Shown: positions 49,741 through 58,603 of the stretch, piece by piece | Layout of the letters: each line of letters begins with the position of its first letter | How positions within the stretch are numbered: the first letter of the stretch is position 1 | Assembly: GCF_031457275.1 (NCBI RefSeq) | Contig: NZ_JAVDWH010000001.1 | Location: forward strand, 434,001 to 498,000 | Direction of reading: 5' to 3' | DNA length: 64,000 bases | Source: Aeromicrobium panaciterrae | GTDB lineage: Bacteria > Actinomycetota > Actinomycetes > Propionibacteriales > Nocardioidaceae | The notes under the pieces: generated by a model | Told to the model about the DNA's origin: nothing | Seen by the model: the letters and a program-made list of their open reading frames with translations, nothing else | Database searches by the model: none | Position numbers and translations under genes: made by a program

Positions 49741-51117
49741 CTAGTCGTCGTCAGAACCGGGCAGCGTGAGCGTGAAAAGTGTCCCGCCACCGTTGCCCGA
49801 TGACGCCTCGACCGTCCCGCCGTGGCGATCGGCGGCACGTCGCACGATCGAGAGTCCGAGTCCTGAGCCCGGCAACGTACGCGCTTCGCTCGATCGGTAG
49901 AACCGGTCGAAGACGTGCGGTAGGTCGGCGGCGTCGATGCCAGGTCCCTGGTCGGCCACGGTCAGCACGCCTTGGTCGAGACGGACGCGGACCGTGCTGC
50001 CGTCCGGACTCCACTTGGCTGCATTGTCGAGAAGGTTGGTCACAGCGCGCTCGAGCAACTGAGCTTCGCCGAACACCAGCCATGGCTCGAGCTCGACGTC
50101 GAAGGTCACCGCCGGAGCTCGCAGGCGTACGCGATCAGCCGACTGGGTGACGACGTCGGCGAAGTCGAGTGGCTCCGGGTCGCGACGCATAGGTTCGTCG
50201 CGGGCGAGCTCGACCAGGTCGCCGACCAGTGTCGTCATCTCCTCGAGCTGCGACCGTACGTCGCCCATGATCTCGTGGCGTTCCTCTGTCGACAGCGACC
50301 GCTCGTCGTTGTCCGCCGCCTGACCGATCAGCTCGATGTTGGTACGCAGGCTGGTCAGCGGTGTACGCAGCTCGTGGCCGGCATCGGCGACGAGCTGACG
50401 TTGGCGGTGCTGCGACGCGTCGAGAGCTTGGAGCATGGAGTTGAACGACGTCGTCAGACGGGCCAGCTCATCGCTGCCACTCACCTCGATTGGGCGAAGT
50501 TCTTGGGTGCGGGCGACGCGTTCGGTTGCGGCGGTGAGGCGACGGACCGGTCGCAGACCGTTGGCCGCGACGGCCCATCCCGCGATGCCTGCAAGAGCGA
50601 CACCGGCGGCACTGCTCAGCAGCAGGATCACCTTGAGTCGGTCGAGTGCCCGCTCAATCGATTCCATCGGCTGTGCCAGTACGAGTGCCACGCCTGGGCT
50701 CGCACTGACCGCCACGACTCGGTAGGAAACGCCGTTGTACGTGAGGGTGCGCATCGAGCGCTTCTCGGTGCCGATCGAAACGGCGACCTCGTGGTGGTCG
50801 AACGGGAAGTCGCGATCCGCCGTTGCGGGTGCGAACAGCTCGCCACCTCGTACGACGAAGGCCTTCACTCCGGTCAGTGCGTCCTCGGCGTCGTTCTTCT
50901 CCGACGGCACATAGTTGGCGGCAACGGCGTCGTTGGCGCGGCGGAACATCGAGTCATCGAGCGAGCTCTTGAACTCGGATGCCACCGTCACGTACACGAT
51001 GGCGCTGAGTGCACCGAGGGTCAGTGCGACGGAGAGGGTGGTCAGGATCGCGACGCGCAGCGCCAGCGACATACGTGACGTGAGCGGGCGGACCAGTTGG
51101 CGGAACGGCTCGATCAC
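49741..51117 (-). CDS. mprB: Two-component sensor histidine kinase (MprB-like)
   Basis: A 458-residue membrane kinase. Two membrane helices (about 23-46 and 163-187) flank an extracytoplasmic sensor of some 115 residues; then HAMP, H-box [18 protein letters not shown] with phospho-acceptor His248, N-box LLDNAAKW and G-boxes DQGPGI and GSGLGLSIV. The H-box wording and gene order match MprB, which senses envelope stress. The GTG start overlaps the regulator stop (GTGA). Signals sensed here are not evident. Confidence 0.92.
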   Translation of the reverse strand: MIEPFRQLVRPLTSRMSLALRVAILTTLSVALTLGALSAIVYVTVASEFKSSLDDSMFRRANDAVAANYVPSEKNDAEDALTGVKAFVVRGGELFAPATADRDFPFDHHEVAVSIGTEKRSMRTLTYNGVSYRVVAVSASPGVALVLAQPMESIERALDRLKVILLLSSAAGVALAGIAGWAVAANGLRPVRRLTAATERVARTQELRPIEVSGSDELARLTTSFNSMLQALDASQHRQRQLVADAGHELRTPLTSLRTNIELIGQAADNDERSLSTEERHEIMGDVRSQLEEMTTLVGDLVELARDEPMRRDPEPLDFADVVTQSADRVRLRAPAVTFDVELEPWLVFGEAQLLERAVTNLLDNAAKWSPDGSTVRVRLDQGVLTVADQGPGIDAADLPHVFDRFYRSSEARTLPGSGLGLSIVRRAADRHGGTVEASSGNGGGTLFTLTLPGSDDD

Positions 51118-51806
51118 GGTGGGGTCTCGCGCAGGACGTATCCGACGCCACGCACGGTGTGGAGCAGTCGCGGCTCACCTTCGGCCTCGAGCTTGCGACG
51201 TACGTAGCCGACATAGACCTCGAGGGAGTTGGCGGTGGTGGGGAAGTCGAAGCCCCACACCTCCTCGAGGATGAACGACCGTTCGAGCACCCGCTTGGGG
51301 CGTTGGAGGAACAGCTCGAGCAAGGCGAACTCGGTACGCGTGAGTGACAGCGCGCGCTCACCGCGTGTGACATCGCGCGTCACCGGATCGAGTGACAGAT
51401 CGGCGAACACCAGCGGCGCCTCGTCCGGCTCCACCGCGGCGGCCCGGCTCGAACGGCGGAGCAGCGAACGTACGCGAGCGAGCAGCTCCTCGAGAGCGAA
51501 CGGCTTGGTGAGGTAGTCGTCAGCGCCGGCGTCCAAGCCGTCGACGCGATCGGACACCGCATCGCGGGCAGTCAGGACGAGGATCGGTACGTCGTTGCCA
51601 GCACCACGCAACGCCCGAGTCGCTTCGAGACCGTCGAGCCGCGGCATCATCACGTCCATGATGATCGCGTCGGGGTTGATCTGGGGCACGCGCGCAAGAG
51701 CCTCGGCACCGTCAGACGCGAGGTCGACCGTGTAGCCGTTGAACTCCAGGGATCGCCGCAACGAGTCGCGCACAGCGCGGTCATCGTCGACGACAAGAAT
51801 TCGCAT
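51114..51806 (-). CDS. mprA: Two-component response regulator, OmpR family (MprA-like)
   Basis: A 230-residue response regulator, the same length as mycobacterial MprA. Receiver domain with acidic pocket DDD at 7-9, phospho-acceptor Asp51 ([12 protein letters not shown]) and Lys in YLTKPF; then a winged-helix DNA-binding domain ([30 protein letters not shown]). The ATG at 51806 begins the standard MRILVVDDD. It is expected to activate pepD and its own operon through the 11-bp-period repeats. Confidence 0.94.
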   Translation of the reverse strand: MRILVVDDDRAVRDSLRRSLEFNGYTVDLASDGAEALARVPQINPDAIIMDVMMPRLDGLEATRALRGAGNDVPILVLTARDAVSDRVDGLDAGADDYLTKPFALEELLARVRSLLRRSSRAAAVEPDEAPLVFADLSLDPVTRDVTRGERALSLTRTEFALLELFLQRPKRVLERSFILEEVWGFDFPTTANSLEVYVGYVRRKLEAEGEPRLLHTVRGVGYVLRETPP

Positions 51807-51828
51807 GGATTCAGTGTGCCCCTGCAGT

Positions 51829-51844
51829 CTGAGGAGTTGCTGAG
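51829..51844 (-). promoter_or_regulatory. Candidate MprA-type direct repeat before mprA
   Basis: On the minus strand it reads CTCAG-N6-CTCAG, period 11 nt, 23 nt upstream of the mprA ATG and inside the 38-nt gap to the neighbouring gene. It suggests autoregulation. Confidence 0.55.
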
Positions 51845-52723
51845 TTAGTCGCCAGAAGTGCCATCGAGCAAGGACTGCGCCGCGGAGGCGGCACGGGCAC
51901 CATAGGTTCCGCCGAACATCACGGCGTGCACGAGCAGCGGGTGCAACTGGTGAAGAGGAAGGCGTTCGCGCCAGCCGTCGGCGAGCGGTGCTGCTTCGTC
52001 GTACGAGTCGATCATCCGCTGGAGATGCGGAGCGCCGAACAGGGCGAGCATGGCCAGATCGGTCTCCCGATGACCGCCATGGGCGGCGGCGTCGATCAGC
52101 CAGATGTTGCCGTCGGCACCCCAGACGATGTTGCCGGACCAAAGGTCGCCATGGATGCGGGATGGCGCCTCGGCCTCACCGGCGAACTCGTGGATGCGAC
52201 GCATCACGGACTCGATCGTCTCGGCTTCTTCCAACGTCAGTGCTTGACGATCGACGGCAGCTCGTACGTACGGCATGACCCGTCGCGAGGCGAAGAACTC
52301 CGGCCACGTCGGCAGCGGACGGTTGGGCAACGGTGCCAGGCCGATGAACCCGTCGTTCTCGGCACCGAAGGTCGAGGCTCCGGCTGCATGCGTTGCGGCG
52401 AGATCGCGACCGAACCGTTCGGCTGCGTCAGCTGTGGGCTTGCCCTGCTCGACCCAGGCGAGGATCAGGCAGTCTTCGGCGACGGCGAGGACCTCAGGTA
52501 CGTGGGCGCCGCCGGCCTCGGCCAGCCAGCGCAGCCCCTCGGCTTCGCGGACGAACATGTCGACGGGGGCCTGGGGCCGGGTCTTGATGATGGCGTTGTG
52601 GCCGTCGGTGAGACGCAGACGCGTCGACGTACAAATGTCGCCGCCGGCGACTGAGGTGGTGGAAACGACACCTTGACCGAGAAGAGATTCCGCCCGTGCG
52701 GCGGTTCCGGTCATTCGTGCCAT
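51845..52723 (-). CDS. Fructosamine kinase/aminoglycoside phosphotransferase-like protein
   Basis: A 292-residue protein-kinase-fold phosphotransferase of the fructosamine kinase family. Catalytic loop [14 protein letters not shown] (HGD with metal-binding Asn) and [19 protein letters not shown] carrying the DFG-equivalent Asp are conserved. It would phosphorylate glycated amines or small molecules. The ATG at 52723 follows TAACGT by 7 nt (leaderless); a later ATG at 52714 is less favoured. It is immediately upstream of mprA on the same strand, but the 38-nt gap with a regulatory repeat suggests separate control. Confidence 0.88.
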   Translation of the reverse strand: MARMTGTAARAESLLGQGVVSTTSVAGGDICTSTRLRLTDGHNAIIKTRPQAPVDMFVREAEGLRWLAEAGGAHVPEVLAVAEDCLILAWVEQGKPTADAAERFGRDLAATHAAGASTFGAENDGFIGLAPLPNRPLPTWPEFFASRRVMPYVRAAVDRQALTLEEAETIESVMRRIHEFAGEAEAPSRIHGDLWSGNIVWGADGNIWLIDAAAHGGHRETDLAMLALFGAPHLQRMIDSYDEAAPLADGWRERLPLHQLHPLLVHAVMFGGTYGARAASAAQSLLDGTSGD

Positions 52724-52730
52724 GTCGCTG

Positions 52731-52736
52731 ACGTTA
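52731..52736 (-). promoter_or_regulatory. Leaderless -10 for the fructosamine-kinase-like gene
   Basis: TAACGT on the minus strand ends 7 nt before the ATG at 52723. Confidence 0.45.
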
Positions 52737-52773
52737 CCGCCTGCGCTGCCGTCACGTTTGTGAGTTGGAGAGG

Positions 52774-53262
52774 TCAGGACTCCAATAGGTCTGGCAATTG
52801 CTCGACCAGTTGGTCGGTGGTCCGCTCGATCATTGCGAGGACTGCGGCGAATCCCGAAGCGCCGCCATACCAAGGGTCGGGCACCTCGACGTCGCCCTCG
52901 ATGGCCTCGGGATCGAACTCCCGAAACATGCGAACGCGGGCCTGCTCTGCGACGGTCGGCGCTTGGTCGCTCATGTCGGCCTGGTTGCTGAGGTCCATCG
53001 CCAGCAGGAGGTCGTTCTCGACGAACCAGTCCGTGTTGAACGTACGCGCGACGTGCCGGCTCGGGTCGTAGCCGGCCGATCGCAGTACGTCAGCGGCGCG
53101 CGAGTCCATGGACTCGCCCTCGTGCCACCCGCCCGTACCTGCCGAGACAACCTCGACGCGGTCATCCAGCCCGGCCTTGGCGAGCCGGTCCTCCAGAACA
53201 ACGTGCGCCATCGGCGATCGGCAGATGTTGCCGAGGCACACCAGCGCGATGCGGTAGCTCAC
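52774..53262 (-). CDS. Low-molecular-weight protein-tyrosine phosphatase
   Basis: A 162-residue LMW phosphatase. The P-loop is VCLGNICRSP with nucleophile Cys9 and Arg15 (C-x5-R-S), and the general-acid loop is PDPWYGG. It resembles mycobacterial PtpA. The GTG at 53262 overlaps the stop of the preceding holin-like gene (GTGA), so the two are translationally coupled; a longer open frame upstream is inside that gene. The partner tyrosine kinase is not visible here. Confidence 0.93.
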   Translation of the reverse strand: MSYRIALVCLGNICRSPMAHVVLEDRLAKAGLDDRVEVVSAGTGGWHEGESMDSRAADVLRSAGYDPSRHVARTFNTDWFVENDLLLAMDLSNQADMSDQAPTVAEQARVRMFREFDPEAIEGDVEVPDPWYGGASGFAAVLAMIERTTDQLVEQLPDLLES

Positions 53263-53642
53263 TTCTTGTTGGTGAACGCCCCGAGCACCGTGTTGACCAG
53301 CGAGATCACGACAGCGCCGAGCACGGCCCACCAGAAGCCATCGACGAAGAAGTACGACACGTCGAGCTTGTCGGTGAGCCATTCCGTAAGCAGCAGGAGG
53401 AGGGCGTTGATGACGAGCAGCGCGAATCCGAGCGTGATGATGATGAACGGCAGCGACAGGGTCTTGATGACCGGCGCGACGAAGGTGTTGATCACCGCGA
53501 AGATGGCACCGACGATCGCGATCGAGACGACGCGAGCTGTCGTGCTGTCACCTTCGCCGATGTTCATGTGCGTGCCGAGGAGTTGGGCGGCGATCGCCAG
53601 GGATGCTGAGCTGAGAATCCACGTAGTCAGAAACTTGGGCAT
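53259..53642 (-). CDS. Phage holin family 4-like membrane protein (PF04020 type)
   Basis: A 127-residue protein with four membrane helices and the family phrases VINTFVAPVIKTLSLPFIIITLGFALLVINALLLLL. Despite the family name these are chromosomal membrane proteins of unknown role, common in bacteria without prophage; I see no phage genes nearby. Coupled by GTGA to the phosphatase gene. Confidence 0.88.
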   Translation of the reverse strand: MPKFLTTWILSSASLAIAAQLLGTHMNIGEGDSTTARVVSIAIVGAIFAVINTFVAPVIKTLSLPFIIITLGFALLVINALLLLLTEWLTDKLDVSYFFVDGFWWAVLGAVVISLVNTVLGAFTNKK

Positions 53643-53677
53643 GGCCCGATTGTTGCACTCTGGGTGTCGCAGGCGGC

Positions 53678-54619
53678 TTATTGCGGCGGCAGCGCCGCGG
53701 GAGCCGTCGTACGTGAGGTTTGCGCCAGGATGATGCCGCCGAGTACGGCGAGGGCGCCGAGCACCTGCACCGGGGTGAGCGATTCACGGAACCACGCCCA
53801 CCCGAGCACGTTCGCGATGACCGGTTCGAGCATGGCGATGACGGTGACGATCGTGGCGGGTATGTGGCGCAGCGCGACCATCTGCAGGAAGAACGGTGCG
53901 ACGGTGCCGAACACGACGACCCAGGCCACCACCAGCCACGGTGCGGCGGACAGATCCTCGAGGCGGCCGAGCATGCTCGTGCTCCCACCCAGCCCGGGCG
54001 ACGTCCAGATCGGCTGGATCAGGTTCATCACCACGGTTGCCACGACGAAGGCCCAGAGGATGACGCGCAGCGGGTCATCGACACCGACGTTGTGTTCGGC
54101 GAGCAGGAAGTAGGCCGCGAAGCTCACTGCAGCCAGCAACGCCATCACGACGCCGAGACCGTCGAAGGTGAGTCCATTCCACACGCGACTCACGACCGCG
54201 AGTCCGACGAGGGCGAGAGATACGGCCAGCCACATACGGGGGCGCACCTCTTCATGTCGGACAAAGCGCACCCACAACACGACCAGCACTGGCGCCAGGT
54301 ATTCGATCAGCAGGGCGATGCCGAGAGGCAGACGGGTGATCGCGACGTTGTAGGTCAGCTGCAGCGCGACGACGCCAACCAGTCCGAGCCCGACGATCAG
54401 CAGGAATGACGTTCCGGTTGGCCGCTTCAAGGCGGATCGGCGGAAGAGCGCGGCGTACAGAACAAACACCAGGGTCGCGCCGGTGATGCGGAGCGTTGTG
54501 AACATCTCGGGTGTCAGCTCGGTCGCCATGGCGACGCGCGAGACGCCACCGTTCAAGCCGAACAGCACAGCCCCGATCAGGACCAGCACGATGCCGAGTC
54601 GAGGGTTGCGGGCTGTCAC
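53678..54619 (-). CDS. EamA/DMT family transporter
   Basis: A 313-residue ten-helix permease with two EamA repeats (VLIGAVLFGLNGGVSRVA; LLAAVSFAAYFLLAEHNVG). It resembles RhtA/YdcZ-like amino-acid or metabolite exporters; substrate unknown. It starts with GTG at 54619, 6 nt after CACAAT, a weak leaderless -10. It is divergent from the aminotransferase gene across only 42 nt, so the two could share control, and export of a related amino acid is conceivable. Confidence 0.88.
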   Translation of the reverse strand: MTARNPRLGIVLVLIGAVLFGLNGGVSRVAMATELTPEMFTTLRITGATLVFVLYAALFRRSALKRPTGTSFLLIVGLGLVGVVALQLTYNVAITRLPLGIALLIEYLAPVLVVLWVRFVRHEEVRPRMWLAVSLALVGLAVVSRVWNGLTFDGLGVVMALLAAVSFAAYFLLAEHNVGVDDPLRVILWAFVVATVVMNLIQPIWTSPGLGGSTSMLGRLEDLSAAPWLVVAWVVVFGTVAPFFLQMVALRHIPATIVTVIAMLEPVIANVLGWAWFRESLTPVQVLGALAVLGGIILAQTSRTTAPAALPPQ

Positions 54620-54648
54620 GTGCCGATTGTGTCAGCCCTGCTCGGGGA

Positions 54649-54654
54649 TATGGT
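54649..54654 (+). promoter_or_regulatory. Leaderless -10 for the aminotransferase gene
   Basis: TATGGT ends 7 nt before the ATG at 54662. Confidence 0.5.
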
Positions 54655-54661
54655 CGGCTGC

Positions 54662-55720
54662 ATGACGAGTCCATCCGCACGCAGAGCGCTTGATGGCATC
54701 CCTGTCTACAAGCCGGGGAAGTCCGCTGCGGACGAGAACTACAAACTGTCGAGCAACGAGAACCCGTACGGTCCGCTGCCCGGTGTGATGGAGCGCGCGG
54801 CCGGTCAGCTCGGTCGGATCAACCGCTATCCCGACGCCGGCATGACCGTGCTCTATGACGCGCTGGGCGCCAAGTTCAAGCTCTCGCCTGATCACTTCGC
54901 GGCTGGCACCGGCTCGGTTGCCGTCCTGTTCGCGCTGCTCAATGCGCATTGCGAGGCCGGCGACGAGATCATCTACGCCTGGCGCTCCTTCGAGGCCTAT
55001 CCGATCGCTGCCGACCTCACCGGCGCGACGACCACGCGGGTGCCGCTTCGCGACGATGCGACCCATGATCTCGATGCCATGGCGGCGGCCATCACCGATC
55101 GCACTCGCGTCGTGCTGGTGTGCACGCCCAACAACCCGACCGGTCCGATCGTCAAGCAGGCCGATCTCGAGGCATTCCTCGCCAAGGTTCCGGCCGGAGT
55201 GATCGTGGTGGTCGACGAGGCATACGTGGAGTTCGTCCGCGATCCCGACGCCGCCGATGGCCTCGCTCTGCTCGCCGCGCACGACAACGTTGTCGTCCTC
55301 CGTACGTTCTCCAAGGCGTACGGGCTCGCAGGTCTGCGGGTTGGCTATGCCATCGCACAGCCGGCGGTCGCCGAGTCGATCCGCAAGGCGACCGCGCCGT
55401 TCAGCGTCACCGATCTTGCCCAGGCGGCTGCCGTTGCATCGCTCGATTCGGAGGCCGAGCTGACCGCTCGAGTCGAGTCGATCGTCAAGGAGCGCGAGGT
55501 CATGCTGGCTGCCCTACGAGGGCAGGGTTGGGATGTGCCCGAGGCGCAGGGCAACTTCGTGTGGCTGCCGCTCGGCGATGACGCAATGGAATTTGCGGCG
55601 GCCTGCGATCCCGTGTCGGTGCGCCCGTTCGCAGGTGACGGCGTACGCATCAGCGTCGGCGATCCGGCGGTCAACGCGGAGTTCGTCGCCCTCGCCGCCG
55701 CGTGGCGCGAAGTTCACTAA
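54662..55720 (+). CDS. Histidinol-phosphate/aromatic amino-acid aminotransferase (HisC-like)
   Basis: A 352-residue class I/II PLP aminotransferase. Motifs: KLSSNENPYGP near 28-38, TPNNPTG at 155-161, VVDEAYVEF with PLP-contacting Asp, and the Schiff-base Lys218 in TFSKAYGLAGLRVGYA. The family includes histidinol-phosphate (HisC) and aromatic (Pat) aminotransferases. It is away from any his operon, and a second hisC-type gene usually serves phenylalanine formation in actinobacteria, so Pat is a real alternative. Confidence 0.9.
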   Translation: MTSPSARRALDGIPVYKPGKSAADENYKLSSNENPYGPLPGVMERAAGQLGRINRYPDAGMTVLYDALGAKFKLSPDHFAAGTGSVAVLFALLNAHCEAGDEIIYAWRSFEAYPIAADLTGATTTRVPLRDDATHDLDAMAAAITDRTRVVLVCTPNNPTGPIVKQADLEAFLAKVPAGVIVVVDEAYVEFVRDPDAADGLALLAAHDNVVVLRTFSKAYGLAGLRVGYAIAQPAVAESIRKATAPFSVTDLAQAAAVASLDSEAELTARVESIVKEREVMLAALRGQGWDVPEAQGNFVWLPLGDDAMEFAAACDPVSVRPFAGDGVRISVGDPAVNAEFVALAAAWREVH

Positions 55721-55748
55721 ATCCTGTACACCTGTACGAATTGGGAAC

Positions 55749-55754
55749 TAGGGT
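55749..55754 (+). promoter_or_regulatory. -10 element for the secreted esterase gene
   Basis: TAGGGT precedes a short leader with GAGGAG 6 nt before the ATG at 55781. CTGTAC is repeated twice shortly upstream. Confidence 0.4.
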
Positions 55755-55780
55755 GTTGGCGACATCGCTGAGGAGCTCCC

Positions 55781-57103
55781 ATGTCCCGTCGTTTCATTGC
55801 CGCGATCGTGCTGACTGCAGCACTCGTCGCGCCCACATCGATCGCCCAGGCCTCACCGCCTGACAACAGTGACGGCCTCACGGTCATGGGTACACAGGTG
55901 ATCGACGCGAGGCAGACCGAGTACACCGTCTCGACAGCGGCTCTGAAGAAGCCCGTACGCATCCGCGTCGTGATGCCGACCGGGTATGACTCGAGCTCAT
56001 CGACCCGCTACCCGGTCCTGTACCTCTATCACGGCACGTCAGGCCGCCCCTCGGACTGGATCGGCGCCGGAGATGCCCTCGCCACCACGGCCGGCAAGAA
56101 CGTCATTCTCGTCCTGCCCGAAGCGGGCTACGACGGCGACGGCGGTGGCTTCTTCAATGACGAGTGGAATGGCGGAAAGCGCGGCGGCTCGAAGTGGGAG
56201 ACCTTCGAGTACGACCAGGTGATCCCGTGGATCGACCACAACTTCCCGACCATCGCCGACCGCGACCACCGAGCCATCGCCGGCCTGTCACAGGGCGGAT
56301 ACGGCGCTGCACACGGCGCCGCATTGCACCCTGACAAGTTCACCTCGCTCGCCACGTTCTCCGGAGCACCCGAGATCTTCAGGAACTCCGTCGTACGCGC
56401 GGGTGCGAGCTTCGTCATCGAAGCCATTACCGTCGGGCTCAACGGTCTGCCGCCCTTCACGATCCTGGGCGATCCGCTCCTCAATGCCGTGCACTGGCAG
56501 GGCCACGATCCGGGCACGCTGGTGGAGAACTTCCGCGGCATGGACGTCAGCCTCTGGACGGCGACGGGAATCCCGGGCGAACTGGACTCACCCGAGAACC
56601 AGTACGGCGGTGGCGCGGGCAATGTCATCGAAGGTGCGACGCACATCTCGACGCTGGCGTTTTCGTCGAGCCTCAAGAACGCGGGTATTCCGCACCGCCT
56701 CGACAACTACGTGTTCGGCACCCATTCGTTCCCGTATTGGGCCCAGGACTTCCGCGAGTACCTGCCGATGCTGATGGATCGGTTCGCCCACCCGGTGCCG
56801 ACGCCGACGACGATTACGTACTCATCGACCGCCAAGGCTTACAACCAGTGGGGCTGGAGTGTCGCGGTGAACCGGACGACCGCCGAGAAGCTCACGGCGC
56901 TCACGGCAGCGTCGAAGCTGCACTTCGGCTTCCGAGGCAGCGATCCAGCGACCATCGTCACGCCGCCCTGGTACGTACCCGGCACGACGAAGACCATCGA
57001 GATTGCATCCAAGGCCCCCAATCAGACGCTGCAGGTTGTGGTCGACCCGAGCGGGCGACTGACCATTCAGGTTCCCGGCGCGTCCACTGTCTTCGTCCAC
57101 TGA
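55781..57103 (+). CDS. Secreted alpha/beta hydrolase (esterase D/antigen 85-like)
   Basis: A 440-residue exported hydrolase. Signal peptide 1-24 ends SIAQA. The catalytic domain (about 35-330) has YLYHGTSGRPSDW, LPEAGYDGDGGGF, nucleophile elbow GLSQGG near 170, and a probable His in GTHSFPYWAQDF. This is the esterase D/antigen 85-type fold, whose members include mycolyltransferases and surface esterases. The last 110 residues form a separate beta-rich domain. The gene stands alone with its own ribosome-binding site. Confidence 0.9.
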   Translation: MSRRFIAAIVLTAALVAPTSIAQASPPDNSDGLTVMGTQVIDARQTEYTVSTAALKKPVRIRVVMPTGYDSSSSTRYPVLYLYHGTSGRPSDWIGAGDALATTAGKNVILVLPEAGYDGDGGGFFNDEWNGGKRGGSKWETFEYDQVIPWIDHNFPTIADRDHRAIAGLSQGGYGAAHGAALHPDKFTSLATFSGAPEIFRNSVVRAGASFVIEAITVGLNGLPPFTILGDPLLNAVHWQGHDPGTLVENFRGMDVSLWTATGIPGELDSPENQYGGGAGNVIEGATHISTLAFSSSLKNAGIPHRLDNYVFGTHSFPYWAQDFREYLPMLMDRFAHPVPTPTTITYSSTAKAYNQWGWSVAVNRTTAEKLTALTAASKLHFGFRGSDPATIVTPPWYVPGTTKTIEIASKAPNQTLQVVVDPSGRLTIQVPGASTVFVH

Positions 57104-57457
57104 GGTGGTGAACGACCGCTAACCTGCAGGTCAGAGGCGCAAAATGATCAGGCACCTACTCGACAGTAAGTGCGGATTTGTGGCTAAAGTCATGGTCAGG
57201 TGGGAGCACACCTAGGAGCAAACCATGACGTGTCGGGCCCTTCCCTACGCCCTTGCCAGGCCTGATCGCGACGCGACGCGACGCGCTCACCTGCACTGTT
57301 TGGTCGGTCAACCGAGCGCAGGATACGATCGCCGCAAGCGTGATGCCGGTCACGCCCGTGTGATCTTCACCAGTCCCAACACCCCTGGGTCCCGACGATT
57401 CCACAGCTTCGACATCTCGGCCCGGAGACCCCGCGGCCGCGTGATTGAGGGAGACGC
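57104..57457 (+). other. 354-nt intergenic region with two promoter-like sites and a possible leader ORF
   Basis: No clear gene. TAAAGT (57185-57190) precedes a small hairpin AGGTG/CACCT (57198-57213), AGGAG, and an ATG at 57225 whose 78-codon Arg-rich frame ends exactly overlapping the pdhA start (ATGA). Its third-position GC bias looks weak, so I do not call it a gene. TTGGTC (57300-57305) and TACGAT (57324-57329), 18 nt apart, could start a 5' leader of about 120 nt for the dehydrogenase operon. A GCGAC tandem repeat (3.6 copies) is at 57268-57285. Confidence 0.45.
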
Positions 57458-58603
57458 ATGAGCTTGACCACGCCTGACACCTACATGGCTGACGATCCAG
57501 CGGGAGACTTCCCGATCGTTCAGCTCCTGACGCCCGAAGGCGAGCGCGTCAGCCACCCTGAGTTCGCTTATGACGGCGACGACGAGAGCATCCGCGAGCT
57601 CTACCGCGACCTCGTCCTCATGCGCCGCGTCGACTTTGAGGCACACGCGCTGCAGCGTCACGGCGAGATCGGACTATGGCCTCCGGCGCAGGGTCAGGAA
57701 GCCGCCCAGATCGGTTCGGGTCGCGCTCTTCGCAAGCAGGATTTTGCCTTTCCGACCTATCGCGAGCACGGAGTTGCGCTGTGCCGCGGAGTCGAACCGG
57801 GCAAGCTCGTCGGACTCTTCCGAGGTACTGAGCTCGGCGGCTGGGACCCCAACGAGCACGGCATCGCGCTGTACAGCATCGTGATCGGCGCGCAGACCCT
57901 CCACGCGACGGGCTACGCGATGGGCCTGACCCTCGATGGAGCAGTCGGCCACAACGATCCTGACCGCGACGCCGCGGTCATCGCCTACTTCGGCGATGGT
58001 GCAACCAGCCAGGGCAGTGTCAACGAGGCATTCGACTGGGCGGCGGTCTTCAATGCTCCCGTCGTGTTCTTCTGCCAGAACAACCAGTACGCGATCTCGG
58101 CGTCCACAGATCGACAGACTCGTGGTCCGATCGCCCAGCGCGCTGGCGGCTTCGGCTTCCGGGGAATGCGCGTTGACGGCAACGATGTCCTCGCATGCCA
58201 TGCAGTGACCAAGGCGGCTTTGCAGAAGGCGCGCGATGGTGAGGGTCCGACCCTGATCGAGGCATACACCTATCGCATGGGCGCGCACACGACGTCCGAC
58301 GACCCGACCCGCTACCGCGAGACTGCCGAAGTCGAGACCTGGAAGCTCAAGGACCCGATCGAGCGCGTGAAGCGTTACCTGCAGGTGCAGGGCACGCCGC
58401 AGGAGTTCTTCGATGCCCTCGATGCTGAGGCCGAAGTGCTGGGCAAGAACCTGCGCGAGGCGTGCAAGGCGCTGCCGGAGCCCGATCTTGAGGCGCTGTT
58501 CAGCATGGTTTACGTCGATGGCGAGACGCCTGAGCTGCTTGAACAGAAGGCGGCGTACGTCGCGTTCAGAGATGGCCTCGAGACAGAAGGGACACCCGCA
58601 TGA
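57458..58603 (+). CDS. pdhA: 2-oxoacid dehydrogenase E1 component, alpha subunit (branched-chain or pyruvate)
   Basis: A 381-residue thiamine-diphosphate-dependent E1 alpha. The ThDP motif GDGATSQGSVNEAFDWAAVFNAPVVFFCQNN and the LWPPAQGQEAAQIGSG and YRMGAHTTSDDPTRYR patterns are intact. The three-gene E1a-E1b-E2 layout and the E2 sequence resemble the mycobacterial BkdABC branched-chain enzyme, so leucine/valine/isoleucine-derived 2-oxoacids are at least as likely as pyruvate. The ATG at 57458 follows GAGGGAGACGC. No E3 gene is in the cluster. Confidence 0.9.
   Translation: MSLTTPDTYMADDPAGDFPIVQLLTPEGERVSHPEFAYDGDDESIRELYRDLVLMRRVDFEAHALQRHGEIGLWPPAQGQEAAQIGSGRALRKQDFAFPTYREHGVALCRGVEPGKLVGLFRGTELGGWDPNEHGIALYSIVIGAQTLHATGYAMGLTLDGAVGHNDPDRDAAVIAYFGDGATSQGSVNEAFDWAAVFNAPVVFFCQNNQYAISASTDRQTRGPIAQRAGGFGFRGMRVDGNDVLACHAVTKAALQKARDGEGPTLIEAYTYRMGAHTTSDDPTRYRETAEVETWKLKDPIERVKRYLQVQGTPQEFFDALDAEAEVLGKNLREACKALPEPDLEALFSMVYVDGETPELLEQKAAYVAFRDGLETEGTPA

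Noticed and set aside
53259-53642. Holin-family protein as sign of a prophage
   Set aside because: PF04020-type proteins are common chromosomal membrane proteins. No endolysin, integrase or structural phage genes are nearby.
57268-57285. GCGAC tandem repeat as a variable-number tract
   Set aside because: Only 3.6 copies in GC-rich DNA; easily by chance and outside any clear gene.
57225-57461. 78-codon frame before the 2-oxoacid dehydrogenase operon as a protein gene
   Set aside because: It has a ribosome-binding site, but codon bias is weak and the peptide is Arg-rich with no domain. Kept only as a possible leader ORF.
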